Shown here: in pieces, positions 39,442-49,234 of the stretch | Layout of the letters: every line of letters starts with the position of its first letter | How positions within the stretch are numbered: position 1 is the stretch's first letter | Source of the DNA: Saccharicrinis sp963667815 | GTDB lineage: Bacteria > Bacteroidota > Bacteroidia > Bacteroidales > Marinilabiliaceae | Strand: one strand, 5' to 3' | NCBI GenBank assembly: GCA_963667815.1 | Contig: OY764021.1 | Length of the DNA: 64,000 nt | The notes under the pieces: generated by a model | The model's database searches: none | The model's input: the letters and a program-made list of their open reading frames with translations, nothing else | What the model was told of the DNA's origin: nothing | Made by a program: the position numbers and the translations under genes

Positions 39442-39676
39442 TTTAGCATACATAAAAACATCCTAATTCAGTAATCGTAAATTAAAATTGTATTTTATAA
39501 CAATTTGGTATTATAACTTCTATAATAACCCTACTATAAATGCGTTATTTAAAATGTCTAATTGTCAAATTTAGACGAAGAGAAGAGTTTAGTCAATTAA
39601 TAAAATTAATGTATGGATAACTATAATAATCAAATATCTGGATAGAAATTACCATAGTTATTGATACAAAAACCAA

Positions 39677-39727
39677 TAAAAAGGAGTAGAAAGTAATTAA
39701 AGAATTGCTTTCTATCTCCTTTTTTTA
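39677..39727. terminator. Bidirectional rho-independent terminator
   Basis: The stem GGAGTAGAAAG (39683-39693) pairs with CTTTCTATCTCC (39708-39719) with one mismatch/bulge. The flanks are A-rich on the left and a run of seven or more T on the right. It lies between the convergent GH3 (+) and GH95 (-) genes and can serve both. Confidence 0.82.
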
Positions 39728-39737
39728 CAATATTTCA

Positions 39738-41426
39738 TTACCAATCAATCTCAAACTGATGATTAGCATTTAAGGATATTTCTTTTTTCAAATCCCCATA
39801 CAACAATGTAGTTTTCCCTGCTACTTTTGCTCTAACTACAGTTTTAACCAACTTCATATCTTTCCATTCAAGTGATACTTCAAATCCACCTCTTGCGCAA
39901 ATTCCTTTTATACTACCTGTAGACCATGAATCCGGTAAAGCAGGTAATAATTCAATCTTTTCTTCTGTTGATTGCATCAACATTTCAATTACAGCGGCTG
40001 ACCCTCCAAAATTTCCATCTATTTGAAATGGAGGATGTGCATCAAGCAGATTTGGGTATGTTCCACCATGATGATCTTCACGTGTAACATGCAATGCATC
40101 CGGTTTAACATATCTTAAAAGCTCACGATACATTTTATAAGCATGGTTTCCATCCTTTAATCTGGCCCACAGATTTATACGCCATCCTTTAGACCATCCT
40201 GTTGTTTCATCTCCCTTAATTTCAAGAGTCTTTTTACAAGCATTAGACAGATCTGGTGTTTCTGATGGCGAAATATGATGCCCCGGGTATAAACCAAACA
40301 AATGTGATTGATGACGATGCTTAGGATCTTCATCTTCCCAATCATAATACCATTCCTGAAGATTACCCTTTGCTCCTATTTTATATGGAAGAATATTACC
40401 CTGAATATCACGAACTTTCTCCTGCAAATCGCCATTAATCTTTAAAACTTTTGATGCTTCCATAAAGTCTTGTAGCAACTCACGGATCATAGCCAGATCT
40501 GCACTACCGCCATAAAGAGTAGAACCATGATATCCGGTAGAAGTAATGTATTTATTTTCAGGCGATGTACATGGCGATGTAATCCAGTAACCATCTTTAT
40601 CCTTAATCATCCATTCTAGGGAAAAAAGAACTGCGCCTTTTAACAGGTCATAAGCAAATTCTTTAAGATAGGTAGTATCCTGAGTAAAAGTATAGTGCTC
40701 CCATAAATGAGTAGCCAACCATGGTCCACCCATATTCCAATTAGCCCAATTCGGATCTCCTCCACCAAAATCACCAACAGGATTACTTAAGGCCCATATA
40801 TCTGAATTCTGACAAACAGTCCAGCCATTTACTCCATAGTAGGTCTTAGCTATTACACTTCCGGTTTTTGATGCATTTTTAATAAAGCCCAATAATGGTT
40901 CATGCAACTCCGAAAGGTTGGCGATTTCAGCCAACCAGTAATTTTCCTCGACATTAATATTTACGGTATAATTACTGCTCCAAGGCGGACGCATATATGG
41001 ATTCCATATCCCTTGCAAATTTGCAGGAACTTCTTTGGTGCGGCTTGAAGATATTAATAAATATCTTCCATATTGGAAATATAATATTTCTAATTCCTTA
41101 TCAACATTTCCCTTTCCATATTGAAGCAATCTCTCATCTGTAGGAATATCCTTATTATTAGCTCCTTCAATATTTAAGCTAACTCTATTAAATAAGGATT
41201 GATAATCGGATATATGACTTTCTTTTAATGATGAATATGTTTTTTTAATTCCATTTTCTAATTGGAAAGAAGCTATCGAATTGTTATCCAAACCTTCTTT
41301 TACAGGATCTTTATCAAAACCATTAAAGCTTGTGGCTATAGAAACGTAAATTGTAGCTTCATTGCAATTGCGTAATACAAGTGTACTATCTGTTGATGAT
41401 ATTTTTCCTGGATTTGCAACTTTATT
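39738..41426 (-). pseudogene. GH95 alpha-L-fucosidase, C-terminal fragment
   Basis: The coding frame is open from the IS border at 41426 (NKVANPGKISSTDSTLVL) to the stop at 39738. It carries most of the GH95 catalytic domain: VNINVEENYWLAEIANLSELH (the Asn pair), SPCTSPENKYI (general acid Glu) and the Asp in FQIDGNFGGSAAVIEML, plus HRHQSHLFGLYPGHHISP. In GH95 enzymes these residues cleave alpha-L-fucose or alpha-L-galactose with inversion. The fragment has no signal peptide or start of its own. The 5' part is at 42652-43060, beyond the insertion sequence, and roughly 120-150 codons between the two are missing. Confidence 0.9.
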
Positions 41427-41438
41427 CCGGACAAATTA

Positions 41439-42263
41439 TTAAGCCACTTGTTTGATTGTTGATTTTCCAAATTCATTAGGAGATAAATATCCTAAATGTG
41501 AATGTTGTCGTTGCCTGTTATACCATATTTCAATGAATTCGAAGATATCGGTTCGGGCTTGAAAATAACTTTGATAATTATTGTGATTTACCATCTCTGA
41601 TTTTAATATTTTAAAAAAGTTTTCGGCAACAGCATTGTCCCAACAATTGCCTTTTCGACTCATACTTTGGATAACTTTACAGTGGTTTAATTCTTTCCGA
41701 AAAGATTCTGAAGCGTACTGAATCCCTCGATCTGAATGGAAAATCATTTCGTGCCCTACGGGTCTATTGATGATCGCCATCCTCCATGCTGCAATAACTG
41801 TTGCCTCTGTTGTCATATTATCAGATAAAGACCAACCAATTATCTTGCGATCAAAAAGATCCATGACAATCGTCAAATAGAGCCACCCTTGTTTTGTCCT
41901 AACATAGGTAATGTCTGAAATCCAAGCCTGAGATGGTCTATTGTGAACAAATTGTCTATTTAGTACATTATCTGAAACATGCTTATTATGCTTCGAATCT
42001 GTTGTAGTCACTCTGTAACGCTTCTTAATGATACTTTTTAGGTTATTCTTTGCCATAATTCTGGCTACTCTGGGGCGAGAAGCTTTGATGCCAATTTTAT
42101 TTAGTTCTACAGTAATTTTAGGACTGCCATATCTTTTCTTACTGGCATCATAAATCCGAATTACTTCAGATTCTACTCGGCAAGCTTCAATGCTTCGTTT
42201 GGAAGGTTTTCTATTCAACCATTCGTAATAGCTACTCCTTGCAATCCCCAACAACTTACACAT
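41439..42263 (-). CDS. IS3-family transposase OrfB (DDE integrase core)
   Basis: 274 residues from the Met at 42263. The real product is probably made as an OrfAB fusion whose frame extends a little further upstream. An HTH_21 region (MCKLLGIARSSYYEWLNRK, RYGSPKITVEL) precedes the rve core with catalytic Asp117 (AWISDITYV), Asp178 (FHSDRGIQY) and Glu214 (NCWDNAVAENFFK). The stop codon lies inside the left terminal repeat. All three catalytic residues are present, so the element may still be active. Confidence 0.95.
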   Translation of the reverse strand: MCKLLGIARSSYYEWLNRKPSKRSIEACRVESEVIRIYDASKKRYGSPKITVELNKIGIKASRPRVARIMAKNNLKSIIKKRYRVTTTDSKHNKHVSDNVLNRQFVHNRPSQAWISDITYVRTKQGWLYLTIVMDLFDRKIIGWSLSDNMTTEATVIAAWRMAIINRPVGHEMIFHSDRGIQYASESFRKELNHCKVIQSMSRKGNCWDNAVAENFFKILKSEMVNHNNYQSYFQARTDIFEFIEIWYNRQRQHSHLGYLSPNEFGKSTIKQVA

Positions 42264-42295
42264 CTTCTCAACAGCAAATTCTTTCTGATGCCTTT

Positions 42296-42610
42296 TTACG
42301 AATTTGTATTTTTGCTGTCGCTCCTGGAAAAGATGCTTACTGCCTTTTTTAGAATATCACGTTCTATCTGGGCTTCTTTAAGCTCCTTCTTCAAACGGGC
42401 AATCTCTTTCTCTGCATCTGTCATTACAGGTTTGCCATTGCCTGAGAAGCTGCCTTCTTTGTTGGCTTCGTACTCTCGCTTCCATCTACTCACCAGTTCG
42501 GATCGGATCCCTAATTCCATTGCAACCTGCCTTGCTGATTTGCCAGTATAACAAAGATTAACAGCCATAATCTTAAACTCTTTGTCGTACGTTACTCTTG
42601 ATCTACTCAT
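42296..42610 (-). CDS. IS3-family OrfA (DNA-binding protein)
   Basis: 104 residues: an HTH (ARQVAMELGIRSELVSRWKRE) and a leucine-zipper-like helix (IARLKKELKEAQIERDILKK) ending AVSIFSR, as in IS3 OrfA proteins. It ends just before OrfB. A run of five A (plus-strand T at 42309-42313) near its end could be the site of the -1 frameshift that makes OrfAB in this family. The Met at 42610 lies 24 bp inside the right terminal repeat. Confidence 0.92.
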   Translation of the reverse strand: MSRSRVTYDKEFKIMAVNLCYTGKSARQVAMELGIRSELVSRWKREYEANKEGSFSGNGKPVMTDAEKEIARLKKELKEAQIERDILKKAVSIFSRSDSKNTNS

Positions 42611-42651
42611 ATCTGCTAAATTAAAAATTTTAGCTTAATAATTTGTCCGGC

Positions 42652-43060
42652 TAAAGATAGCAGGTCCATCCTGATTGTCAAAATCAATATACATTGTACC
42701 CAATGGAGCAAAAGATTGCGAATAGGCTCCTTGCAAAAAGCGGTTTAAGGAATCAGCTAAGGCGTAATCTTCATTTCTTAATGCTTCTCTTACTTTTTCA
42801 ACATATTTATAAGCTTCAGGATTATTATTGGCGTTAAAAGGTTCTCCCGACCATAGAGTTGCATCATTCAAATAAATCTTATCCGATTGAACTCCTCCAA
42901 ATACAGTCGCCCCCATCTTACCATTACCAATAACCAAAGCCTCCTCAAAATAATTGGCAGGTTCGTCATACCATAACACACTATTATTTTGTGCTTTAAT
43001 AGAGCATAAATTAAATACAATTAATACAACACTTATTGCTAATACTTTAGTTTGTTTCAT
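42652..43060 (-). pseudogene. GH95 alpha-L-fucosidase, N-terminal fragment
   Basis: Signal peptide MKQTKVLAISVVLIVFNLCSIKAQ, then the conserved GH95 start (LWYDEPANYFEEALVIGNGK, GGVQSDKIYLNDATLWSGEP, LQGAYSQSFAPLGTMYIDF). The frame runs into the IS right repeat and stops there. The fragment is in the same orientation as the C-terminal piece. It starts 6 bp below the stop of the GH29 gene, so the two fucosidase genes were one unit. The product would be a secreted stub of about 140 residues. Confidence 0.9.
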
Positions 43061-43066
43061 TCAATT

Positions 43067-45166
43067 TTAGTTTGTAATTACATCAAATTCACCATATCCA
43101 ACAATATTATTTTCATTGGTAGTTTTTAACGCACGCAACTTTATATAGCGAGCTTTTACTAAATCAAAATTTTTTGTTTGCCATAATGGATTATTCTTAA
43201 TATTAGAAAATTCACCCTGGCTGATCAACTTCCAATCTTTGCTATTTTGAGACACAAAAAACTGATAGTTTGAAATGATGCCGGGATTACGTAATTCTTG
43301 ATTTGGATAATATCTAAACCCAACTAATTCTTCCTCTTTCCCTAAATCAATTTTCAAATCTACAGGCAATTCTTTTCCTGCTAAATGTTTCCATGCCGTT
43401 TGCTTATTTCCATCAATTATAGCATTTGCCTTTTCATCTTCTATATCCATTATTTGCCATAACTTACGTGGCATATCAAATTGCTCCCTGACTATAGAGC
43501 TACTTTTGTCAGATAATGGATCGCATGCTATTGCAAATACGTTTACTTTACCTTCTCTAATTTGAATAGGTTCGGTATACTTTTTTGAACTTACATTTGG
43601 ATCTTCCCCATTTAGTGTATAATAAATAACCGATTCTGGATCTGCTGGAATAATTTTAACATCTCCTGATTTTTCACGAATGATTGTAGGTGGTGTTAGA
43701 ATTTGAGGAGCATTATAGACACCAATATTTGAGATTACCGGACATGCTTTTGAATCATTTATATTCAATCTGAGTTTTGTTGCCTCCACACTTTTGAACT
43801 GCAAGATTCGTTTATAACCGATTGTAGTTTCTTTAGCCAACTCTTGCCATTGACCATTAACCATGGCTTCTATAGTAAAAGACTTTACTCTTTGTCCTAA
43901 CTTAATATACTCCTGAACCCTAAAGCGATTAAAAGTTGTTGGTTCACTAAAATCTATAGTTATTGAGGGATTGGTGATATCATCATCTACAGTCCAATAG
44001 CTTTCATTGTCATTATCAACAGCCTTCTCAGCATTATATTGATTACTATTTCCACGCACATTTGAAGCTACAACCGTTGCTTTTTCTGCTAGATTATTAG
44101 CGAATACTTCTTTCACAGCTTTTGCCAACTCAAGTACTGCCGTTTCATCCCTTTCATTAATTAAACCATTAGGCATAATCAGAAAATTAAGCAATAAAGT
44201 TCCATTCCGACCAATTGAATGATAGTAAATATCCATTAACTGAGGTAAAGTCTTTACTTTACCATCTTCGCTAACATGATAAAACCACTCCGGACGAATA
44301 GAGGTATTGACCTCTCCAGCCACCCATGCATTTCCATCTTCTTTACCATAACGTAACATATCATTTGTGACTGTACCCGTACTATCTAATAAACTCCAAT
44401 TTGTTTCACCTACATAACCAGCTTCAGTACCTACCCAGCGTAAATCACCTCGGTCTCCACCATCATTCCATATTACAATTTTAGGTTGTAGCTGCCTAAT
44501 CATTTTATATGTTGGTTTCCAATCGTAATAAGTTGTTCTATCTATTTTACGATATTCATTAGTTCCGCCATAATAACCATCACCCCCATTGGCACCGTCA
44601 AACCATATTTCGAATATATCTCCATAGTTGGTTAATAACTCTTTTAACTGATTTCTAAAATAGGTGATATATTCTGGCTTTCCATAATCAGCATGGTTTC
44701 TATCCCACGGTGATAAATAAATCCCCATTTTCAACCCATATTCCTTACAGGCATCAGCCATTTCTTTAACTACATCTCCTTTCCCATCTTTCCATGGAGT
44801 ATTTTTCACTGTATATTCAGTGTACTTTGATGGCCAAAGACAAAAACCGCAATGGTGCTTAGCAGTTATTATTATCCCTTTCATTCCCGCTTCTTTGCAA
44901 ATTCGTGCCCATTGGCGGCAATCCAATTTCTCAGGATTAAACAAATTCACATCTTCATTACCAAATCCCCATGATTGATCAGTATAAGTATTCAACGAAA
45001 AATGAACAAAAGCATAATATTCCATATTTTGCCAATTCATCTGATTTTCTGATGGTATTGGACCATAAGGCATCGGGGGGTTAACTTCATTACATGAAAC
45101 TAAAATGGTATACAAAACAATAAAAATCCAAAAGTATCGTTTAAAAATCAGCTTTAATAAAATCAT
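43067..45166 (-). CDS. GH29 alpha-L-fucosidase with two F5/8-type C domains (lipoprotein)
   Basis: 699 residues, lipobox LVSC at Cys25. The GH29 barrel (about 40-355) has FVHFSLNTYTDQSWGFG, GIIITAKHHCGFCLWPS, YLSPWDRNHADYG and nucleophile Asp190 in IFEIWFDGANG. The acid/base in GH29 is not readable by eye. The first discoidin/CBM32-like domain is about 365-480 (YNAEKAVDNDNESYWTVDD), followed by a chitobiase-type sandwich (VIYYTLNGEDPN) and a second discoidin-like domain (about 555-699, IIDGNKQTAWKH). It removes alpha-fucose from xyloglucan or pectic side chains. Beside GH95 and a GH2 remnant it suggests a fucosylated, galactosylated substrate. Confidence 0.93.
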   Translation of the reverse strand: MILLKLIFKRYFWIFIVLYTILVSCNEVNPPMPYGPIPSENQMNWQNMEYYAFVHFSLNTYTDQSWGFGNEDVNLFNPEKLDCRQWARICKEAGMKGIIITAKHHCGFCLWPSKYTEYTVKNTPWKDGKGDVVKEMADACKEYGLKMGIYLSPWDRNHADYGKPEYITYFRNQLKELLTNYGDIFEIWFDGANGGDGYYGGTNEYRKIDRTTYYDWKPTYKMIRQLQPKIVIWNDGGDRGDLRWVGTEAGYVGETNWSLLDSTGTVTNDMLRYGKEDGNAWVAGEVNTSIRPEWFYHVSEDGKVKTLPQLMDIYYHSIGRNGTLLLNFLIMPNGLINERDETAVLELAKAVKEVFANNLAEKATVVASNVRGNSNQYNAEKAVDNDNESYWTVDDDITNPSITIDFSEPTTFNRFRVQEYIKLGQRVKSFTIEAMVNGQWQELAKETTIGYKRILQFKSVEATKLRLNINDSKACPVISNIGVYNAPQILTPPTIIREKSGDVKIIPADPESVIYYTLNGEDPNVSSKKYTEPIQIREGKVNVFAIACDPLSDKSSSIVREQFDMPRKLWQIMDIEDEKANAIIDGNKQTAWKHLAGKELPVDLKIDLGKEEELVGFRYYPNQELRNPGIISNYQFFVSQNSKDWKLISQGEFSNIKNNPLWQTKNFDLVKARYIKLRALKTTNENNIVGYGEFDVITN

Positions 45167-45386
45167 ATTTATTGTATTTAATTAATTATTTATATACCCA
45201 CTCCAATATTATTCTAAATATAAATTACATGTGGTAGTATAAATTTTCATTGATAAAAATAATCACCTTATACCGTATTTTTGTTAAATATTCATTCATA
45301 CAGATGGATATTTCAATCATAATATACTTACTTACACTTACATACAAAAACATTACTTATGAATGTTTGTTTTTCTAAAAAAAAGA

Positions 45387-46409
45387 TTAATATATGTGGT
45401 TAACAGGTTCTACAACAAATTCAAAATCATAATCCTGATAAGGAATTCTATATTCATCTCTTGGAATTGAATACCAACTATCAACACATCCCAATCCCAT
45501 TTTTACCTTATCAATACAAATTGTAACAAAATCACTTTCTTTTACCTGAGGAAAATGTCTTTGATCTTTCTCTTTTCCATCATCTAAGGATTCTACAGTA
45601 TAATTTAATGCCGACATTGAAATTGCTACATCCGATTTAAAACAGATTCCCTTTCCTGATATATCAACTTGTTTCCACCATCTTACATCTGTTTTGGTTC
45701 CTGTTTCTTGTGGTCTGATATACGAATAAGGTTGTTCTTCGACTTTCTGTTGGTATAAGCCAATAAACTCTGAATCTTTCCTATCTATATAATTCTCTCC
45801 AGGACCTCTTCCATAATATGTGATAAATTCATAATCTTCAGACATTTCCAACTTCATTCCAAAACGAAACATTTCTGAAACCTTAGCATCTTTACTAGCT
45901 TTTAGTAACTGTTTAACTTTAACTACACCTTCATTATTAATCTGGTAAGCAAGTTCTAATTGAGCATAAACCACTGGCATATCATATATAGCGTATATTT
46001 CAGCTAGTCCATCTTTATTAATCTCCGCTTTTAATGTTTTTAAATCCATTTTAGGATTTTTCCAAACTGCATATTTTTGCTGAAGCTTTGCTCCAAAGTC
46101 ATTATCAGTAGGAGCTCTCCAAAAGTTTGGTTTTAATTCTGATCCTTCATTTAATACAGGCTTTCCATCTACAAAGTAGCGACATAAAAATCCGGATTTA
46201 CGGTTAAAGTCAACTTGAAAGTTATCCCCTTTTACAATAATGTAGTTAATATCATTTTCAACCAATTGAGGAACTTTTACCTCCTGGTTCACACATTTTT
46301 TATTTGCTAACTGAAGTGCTTTAAATTCATAGTATTTTTTTATTAATGATTGGATTGAAGAATCTAAAGATTTATGTATGAGTTCACAACTTAATACTCC
46401 ATTAAACAC
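45387..46409 (-). pseudogene. GH2 beta-galactosidase, C-terminal remnant
   Basis: The open frame starts at a GTG (46409). From about residue 50 it matches the C-terminal small-chain domain of LacZ-type GH2 beta-galactosidases: FNRKSGFLCRYFVDGKPVL, FWRAPTDNDFGAKL, YGRGPGENYIDRKDS, IRPQETGTKTDVRWW, and LGCVDSWYS ending. The sugar-binding, immunoglobulin and catalytic TIM domains, which should make up about 700 more residues, are absent. The adjoining upstream DNA is the start of the recombinase-bearing island. I infer that the 5' part was lost when the island entered or rearranged. The first 40-odd residues do not look like GH2 and may be read-through. Confidence 0.82.
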
Positions 46410-46468
46410 CGGTTTATAAGTATCACTAAACCCCGGTTATATGAGTCTATCAAAAATTATTATCATCA

Positions 46469-46510
46469 AAACACCTTTACGTCTCATTAATTAGTATCTT
46501 TAAAGTGTTT
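46469..46510. repeat. Inverted repeat upstream of the recombinase gene
   Basis: AAACACCTTTA (46469-46479) and TAAAGTGTTT (46501-46510) form an imperfect inverted repeat about 20 bp apart, 28 bp before the recombinase ATG. The placement fits a res-type crossover or operator site for a serine recombinase, or a promoter-proximal hairpin. The evidence is only the symmetry and the position. Confidence 0.4.
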
Positions 46511-46537
46511 CACGTTTTATCGTTAATTTGAACGAAT

Positions 46538-47119
46538 ATGAAAATAGGGTATGCAAGGGTATCAACTAGGGACCAAAATTTAGAAATGCAAACCGAAGCT
46601 CTGGGAAAAGCCGGTTGCGGAAAAATATTTAAAGAGACTAAAAGTGCGGTTAAGGAACGTCCGGAACTTGAAAGTATGTTAGCCCACCTCCGCGAAGGAG
46701 ATGTAGTAGTAGTTTGGAAACTGGATCGACTCGGAAGGTCCTTAAAACATTTAATCGACCTGGTTTCCGGTTTCCGCGAAAAAGGAATTGAGTTTATTAG
46801 TCTTAATGATAGTATTGATACCACAACAGCCCAAGGACGTTTGACATTTAACATTTTTGCCAGCTTCGCTGAGTTCGAACGTGAGATAATCCGCGAAAGA
46901 ACTTTGGCAGGACTACAAGCCGCTCGTGAACGTGGGCGTATTGGAGGAAGAAAGAAAGGCTTGTCTCCTGACGCAAAGAAAACTGCTTTTGCTTGCTATC
47001 AATTATGGGAGGATCACTCTCGGTCTATTTCAGATATTTTGAAGATTGTTAATGTTAGTAAGGCTACTTTTTATAGGTATATTGATTGGGTAAAAAAGGA
47101 GAAGAGAAAGGATAAATAA
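46538..47119 (+). CDS. Serine recombinase (resolvase/invertase family)
   Basis: 193 residues. The catalytic domain has nucleophile Ser9 in GYARVSTRDQNLEMQ, VWKLDRLGRSLKHLIDLV and GRLTFNIFASFAEFEREIIR, followed by the E-helix and RGRIGGRKKGLS. A C-terminal HTH (ISDILKIVNVSKATFYRYID) binds DNA. The length fits small resolvases and DNA invertases of the Hin/Gin/Tn3 type. It stands at the left edge of the island, beside the truncated beta-galactosidase, and is the likely agent or relic of the rearrangement there. An inverted repeat precedes it. Confidence 0.95.
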   Translation: MKIGYARVSTRDQNLEMQTEALGKAGCGKIFKETKSAVKERPELESMLAHLREGDVVVVWKLDRLGRSLKHLIDLVSGFREKGIEFISLNDSIDTTTAQGRLTFNIFASFAEFEREIIRERTLAGLQAARERGRIGGRKKGLSPDAKKTAFACYQLWEDHSRSISDILKIVNVSKATFYRYIDWVKKEKRKDK

Positions 47120-47399
47120 AATGATTTTGCTGTAAATTGCCATAAGATGATGACAATTTATATTAATTGATAATATATAAATGAATGAAGCTTTTATCAA
47201 TATTTTGTAGTAGCGTTTTCACATTATGCAATCTTACTTCTATGGCAGAAACTGCTAACGGAACAAATCGACTAAATTAATTATATCTTTAGTTTGCTTT
47301 ACGCAATCTTACTATGAATAAGTAATGCACAGTAGCAAGATTAAAACAGTCTTTTGTGATCAAAAGAAATACATCATTCTATCACATTTGAATAAAGTA

Positions 47400-48157
47400 A
47401 TGAAAATACAATACGCATCAGACTTACACATTGAGTTTCCAGAAAATGAAGCTTTTCTTAAAGTTAATCCGATAAAACCTATTGGTGACATTTTGGTTTT
47501 GGCAGGAGATATTGTGCCTTTGACAGTATTTGATAAATATCAGGATTTCTTTAACTATCTATCTGATAATTTCGAGAATACATATTGGATTGCAGGTAAT
47601 CACGAATACTACTATTCAGATTTGGCAAACAAAAGAGGTGTGTTTCATGAAAAAATAAAAGAAAATGTTCATTTTCTGAATAATAGTATAGTTAAATATG
47701 AAAATATAGAATTACTGTTCACCACCCTTTGGTCAAAAATATCACCAACTAATCAGTGGACTATTTTTAACAACATGAACGATTTTCGCTTAATAAAACA
47801 TCTGGATGATTTATTATCAATTGAAATATACAATCAGTTACACGATGAATGTTTTCAATTCTACAGGATTCTTTTGCCTCTAACTGCAAAGATAGGAAAG
47901 CAGTTATTAGCCATCATGTACCAACTTTTATGAACTACCCTGAAGCATATAAAGATGATGTCTTGAACGAAGCTTTTGGAGTTGAGCTTTTGGAGTTCAT
48001 AGAGCAAAATCAACCTGACTTATGGATATTTGGTCATACCCACGGAAATGTACCAGATTTTAGTATTGGAAAAAGTCTTTTAAAAACAAACCAACTTGGT
48101 TATGTAAGATATAATGAACATGCTCTATTTAACAATTCAAAAATAATTGAATTATGA
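47400..48157 (+). pseudogene. Calcineurin-like metallophosphoesterase with a frameshift
   Basis: Start at the ATG 47400-47402 (MKIQYASDLHIEF), since the longer frame from 47325 has no homology signal. Metal-binding motifs run in order: SDLHIE, LAGDIVP and GNHEYY in the first frame, then SHHVPT and FGHTHGN in the second. The frame changes near 47860-47880, between CFQFYR and DSFASNCKDRK. The first frame stops at 47933 and the second runs to 48157. All motifs survive if one base is gained or lost, so this is either a recent inactivation or a sequencing error. It belongs to the small single-domain phosphoesterases often found in accessory islands. Its substrate is unknown. Confidence 0.85.
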
Positions 48158-48180
48158 ATATCAATATATTAACATTACAT

Positions 48181-48213
48181 TTGCATAATAACATACTATA
48201 TGTTATTATGCAA
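48181..48213. promoter_or_regulatory. Perfect palindrome, probable autoregulatory operator
   Basis: TTGCATAATAACATA (48181-48195) and its exact reverse complement (48199-48213) are separated by three bases. TACATTTG at 48176-48183 fits the Bacteroidota -7 box and overlaps the left arm. TATATTTG at 48214-48221 is a second candidate. A repressor bound here would block transcription of the following HTH-nucleotidyltransferase pair. Confidence 0.75.
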
Positions 48214-48226
48214 TATATTTGATATT

Positions 48227-49234
48227 ATGAAAGAGCTGTTGATAAAATACATAAACGAAGTTGTTGGCTTTCAGATATTAGTTCACCAACTTGACACTGC
48301 AATAAAAGGCACATTACCTTTATACCTTAGAGATGCGTATCAATGGTATGAAGCTGAGATAGAAAGTAGGCAATGTTTGTTTGCAGTTGTTGATCATGAG
48401 AACTATGGAGGAATAAACCAATTGGGGAAACATTTCAATAAGGTTAAAGAAATTACAAAGTTGCCTGTGATTGCAGTTTTTGATTCTTTAGAAGCATACA
48501 ACAGAAAGCGACTTATTGAAAAAAAGATAGCCTTTGTTGTTCCAAATAAACAACTATATATTCCCGAATTCATAATTGACATAAGGGAATATAATAAAGC
48601 CGCCAAAAAGAAAAAAGGTAACCTAACTCCAATGGCACAACAAATTCTCATATTATTTATACTCGACAAGTACAATAAACTGGAAATTGAAAAATTACCG
48701 TTTAAAGATCTTGCCGGTTTACTCAATACAAATCCAATGAGTATAACAAGAGCTGTTGAAAGTTTAAAAAATCAAGAGCTAATTGAAATCACAGGAGAAA
48801 AAGAAAAAACTATCCACTTTATAGATAGTAAGAGGGATTTGTGGATGACCGCTAAAAAACACAATATCTTTATTAATCCCGTGATCAAAAGAGTATTTAT
48901 AGATGAGTTACCTGAAAATATAAATTTATTGAAGTCAAATGATATTGCTTTAACTGAATATACAGATATAAATCCAACACATCAAGAATATTTTGCTATT
49001 GAGAATAGCATTTTTCAAGCATTAAAAAGAACTAATGCATTGATTAATGAAAATAATTATGACGGGAAATACTGTATTGAAGTATGGAAATATAATCCTT
49101 TAATAATAAACAAGCTACTTTTTGAAACTAATCAAATTGTAGATCCCTTGTCGTTATTGCTGTGCTACAAAGATACATATGATGAACGCGTAGAAATGGC
49201 TTTAGAACAAATTGAAAATAAATACTTATGGTAA
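48227..49234 (+). CDS. AbiEi-like HTH protein, probable antitoxin/repressor
   Basis: The start at 48227 (MKELLIKYINEVVG) is chosen because the upstream ATG at 48200 lies inside the palindrome. 335 residues. The N-terminal 130 residues have an alpha/beta pattern (CLFAVVDHENYGGINQ, PVIAVFDSLEAYNRKRL, KIAFVVPNKQLYIPEF). A winged HTH of MarR-like kind follows (ILDKYNKLEIEKLPFKDLAG, NPMSITRAVESLKNQELIE), then a C-terminal domain. It overlaps the nucleotidyltransferase gene by 7 bp, so translation is coupled. In AbiE-type systems the HTH partner represses the operon and neutralises the transferase. That role is inferred from the arrangement. Confidence 0.75.
   Translation: MKELLIKYINEVVGFQILVHQLDTAIKGTLPLYLRDAYQWYEAEIESRQCLFAVVDHENYGGINQLGKHFNKVKEITKLPVIAVFDSLEAYNRKRLIEKKIAFVVPNKQLYIPEFIIDIREYNKAAKKKKGNLTPMAQQILILFILDKYNKLEIEKLPFKDLAGLLNTNPMSITRAVESLKNQELIEITGEKEKTIHFIDSKRDLWMTAKKHNIFINPVIKRVFIDELPENINLLKSNDIALTEYTDINPTHQEYFAIENSIFQALKRTNALINENNYDGKYCIEVWKYNPLIINKLLFETNQIVDPLSLLLCYKDTYDERVEMALEQIENKYLW

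Larger units (their letters stand above)
41427..42651 (-). mobile_element. IS3-family insertion sequence
   Basis: 1225 bp bounded by perfect 18-bp inverted repeats CCGGACAAATTATTAAGC (41427-41444 and, inverted, 42634-42651). It holds orfA and orfB on the minus strand in overlapping-frame arrangement. The flanks (…TTATT left, CTAAAG… right) show no target duplication. Together with the missing part of the interrupted GH95 gene, this points to a deletion next to the element after insertion. Confidence 0.93.

Noticed and set aside
47325..47399. Longer N-terminus for the metallophosphoesterase
   Set aside because: The family begins with the MKIQYASDLH segment at 47400, and the extra residues show no similarity to it.
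48200..48226. Upstream ATG for the AbiEi-like gene
   Set aside because: It lies in the right arm of the palindrome and adds residues without protein character. The ATG at 48227 is better placed.
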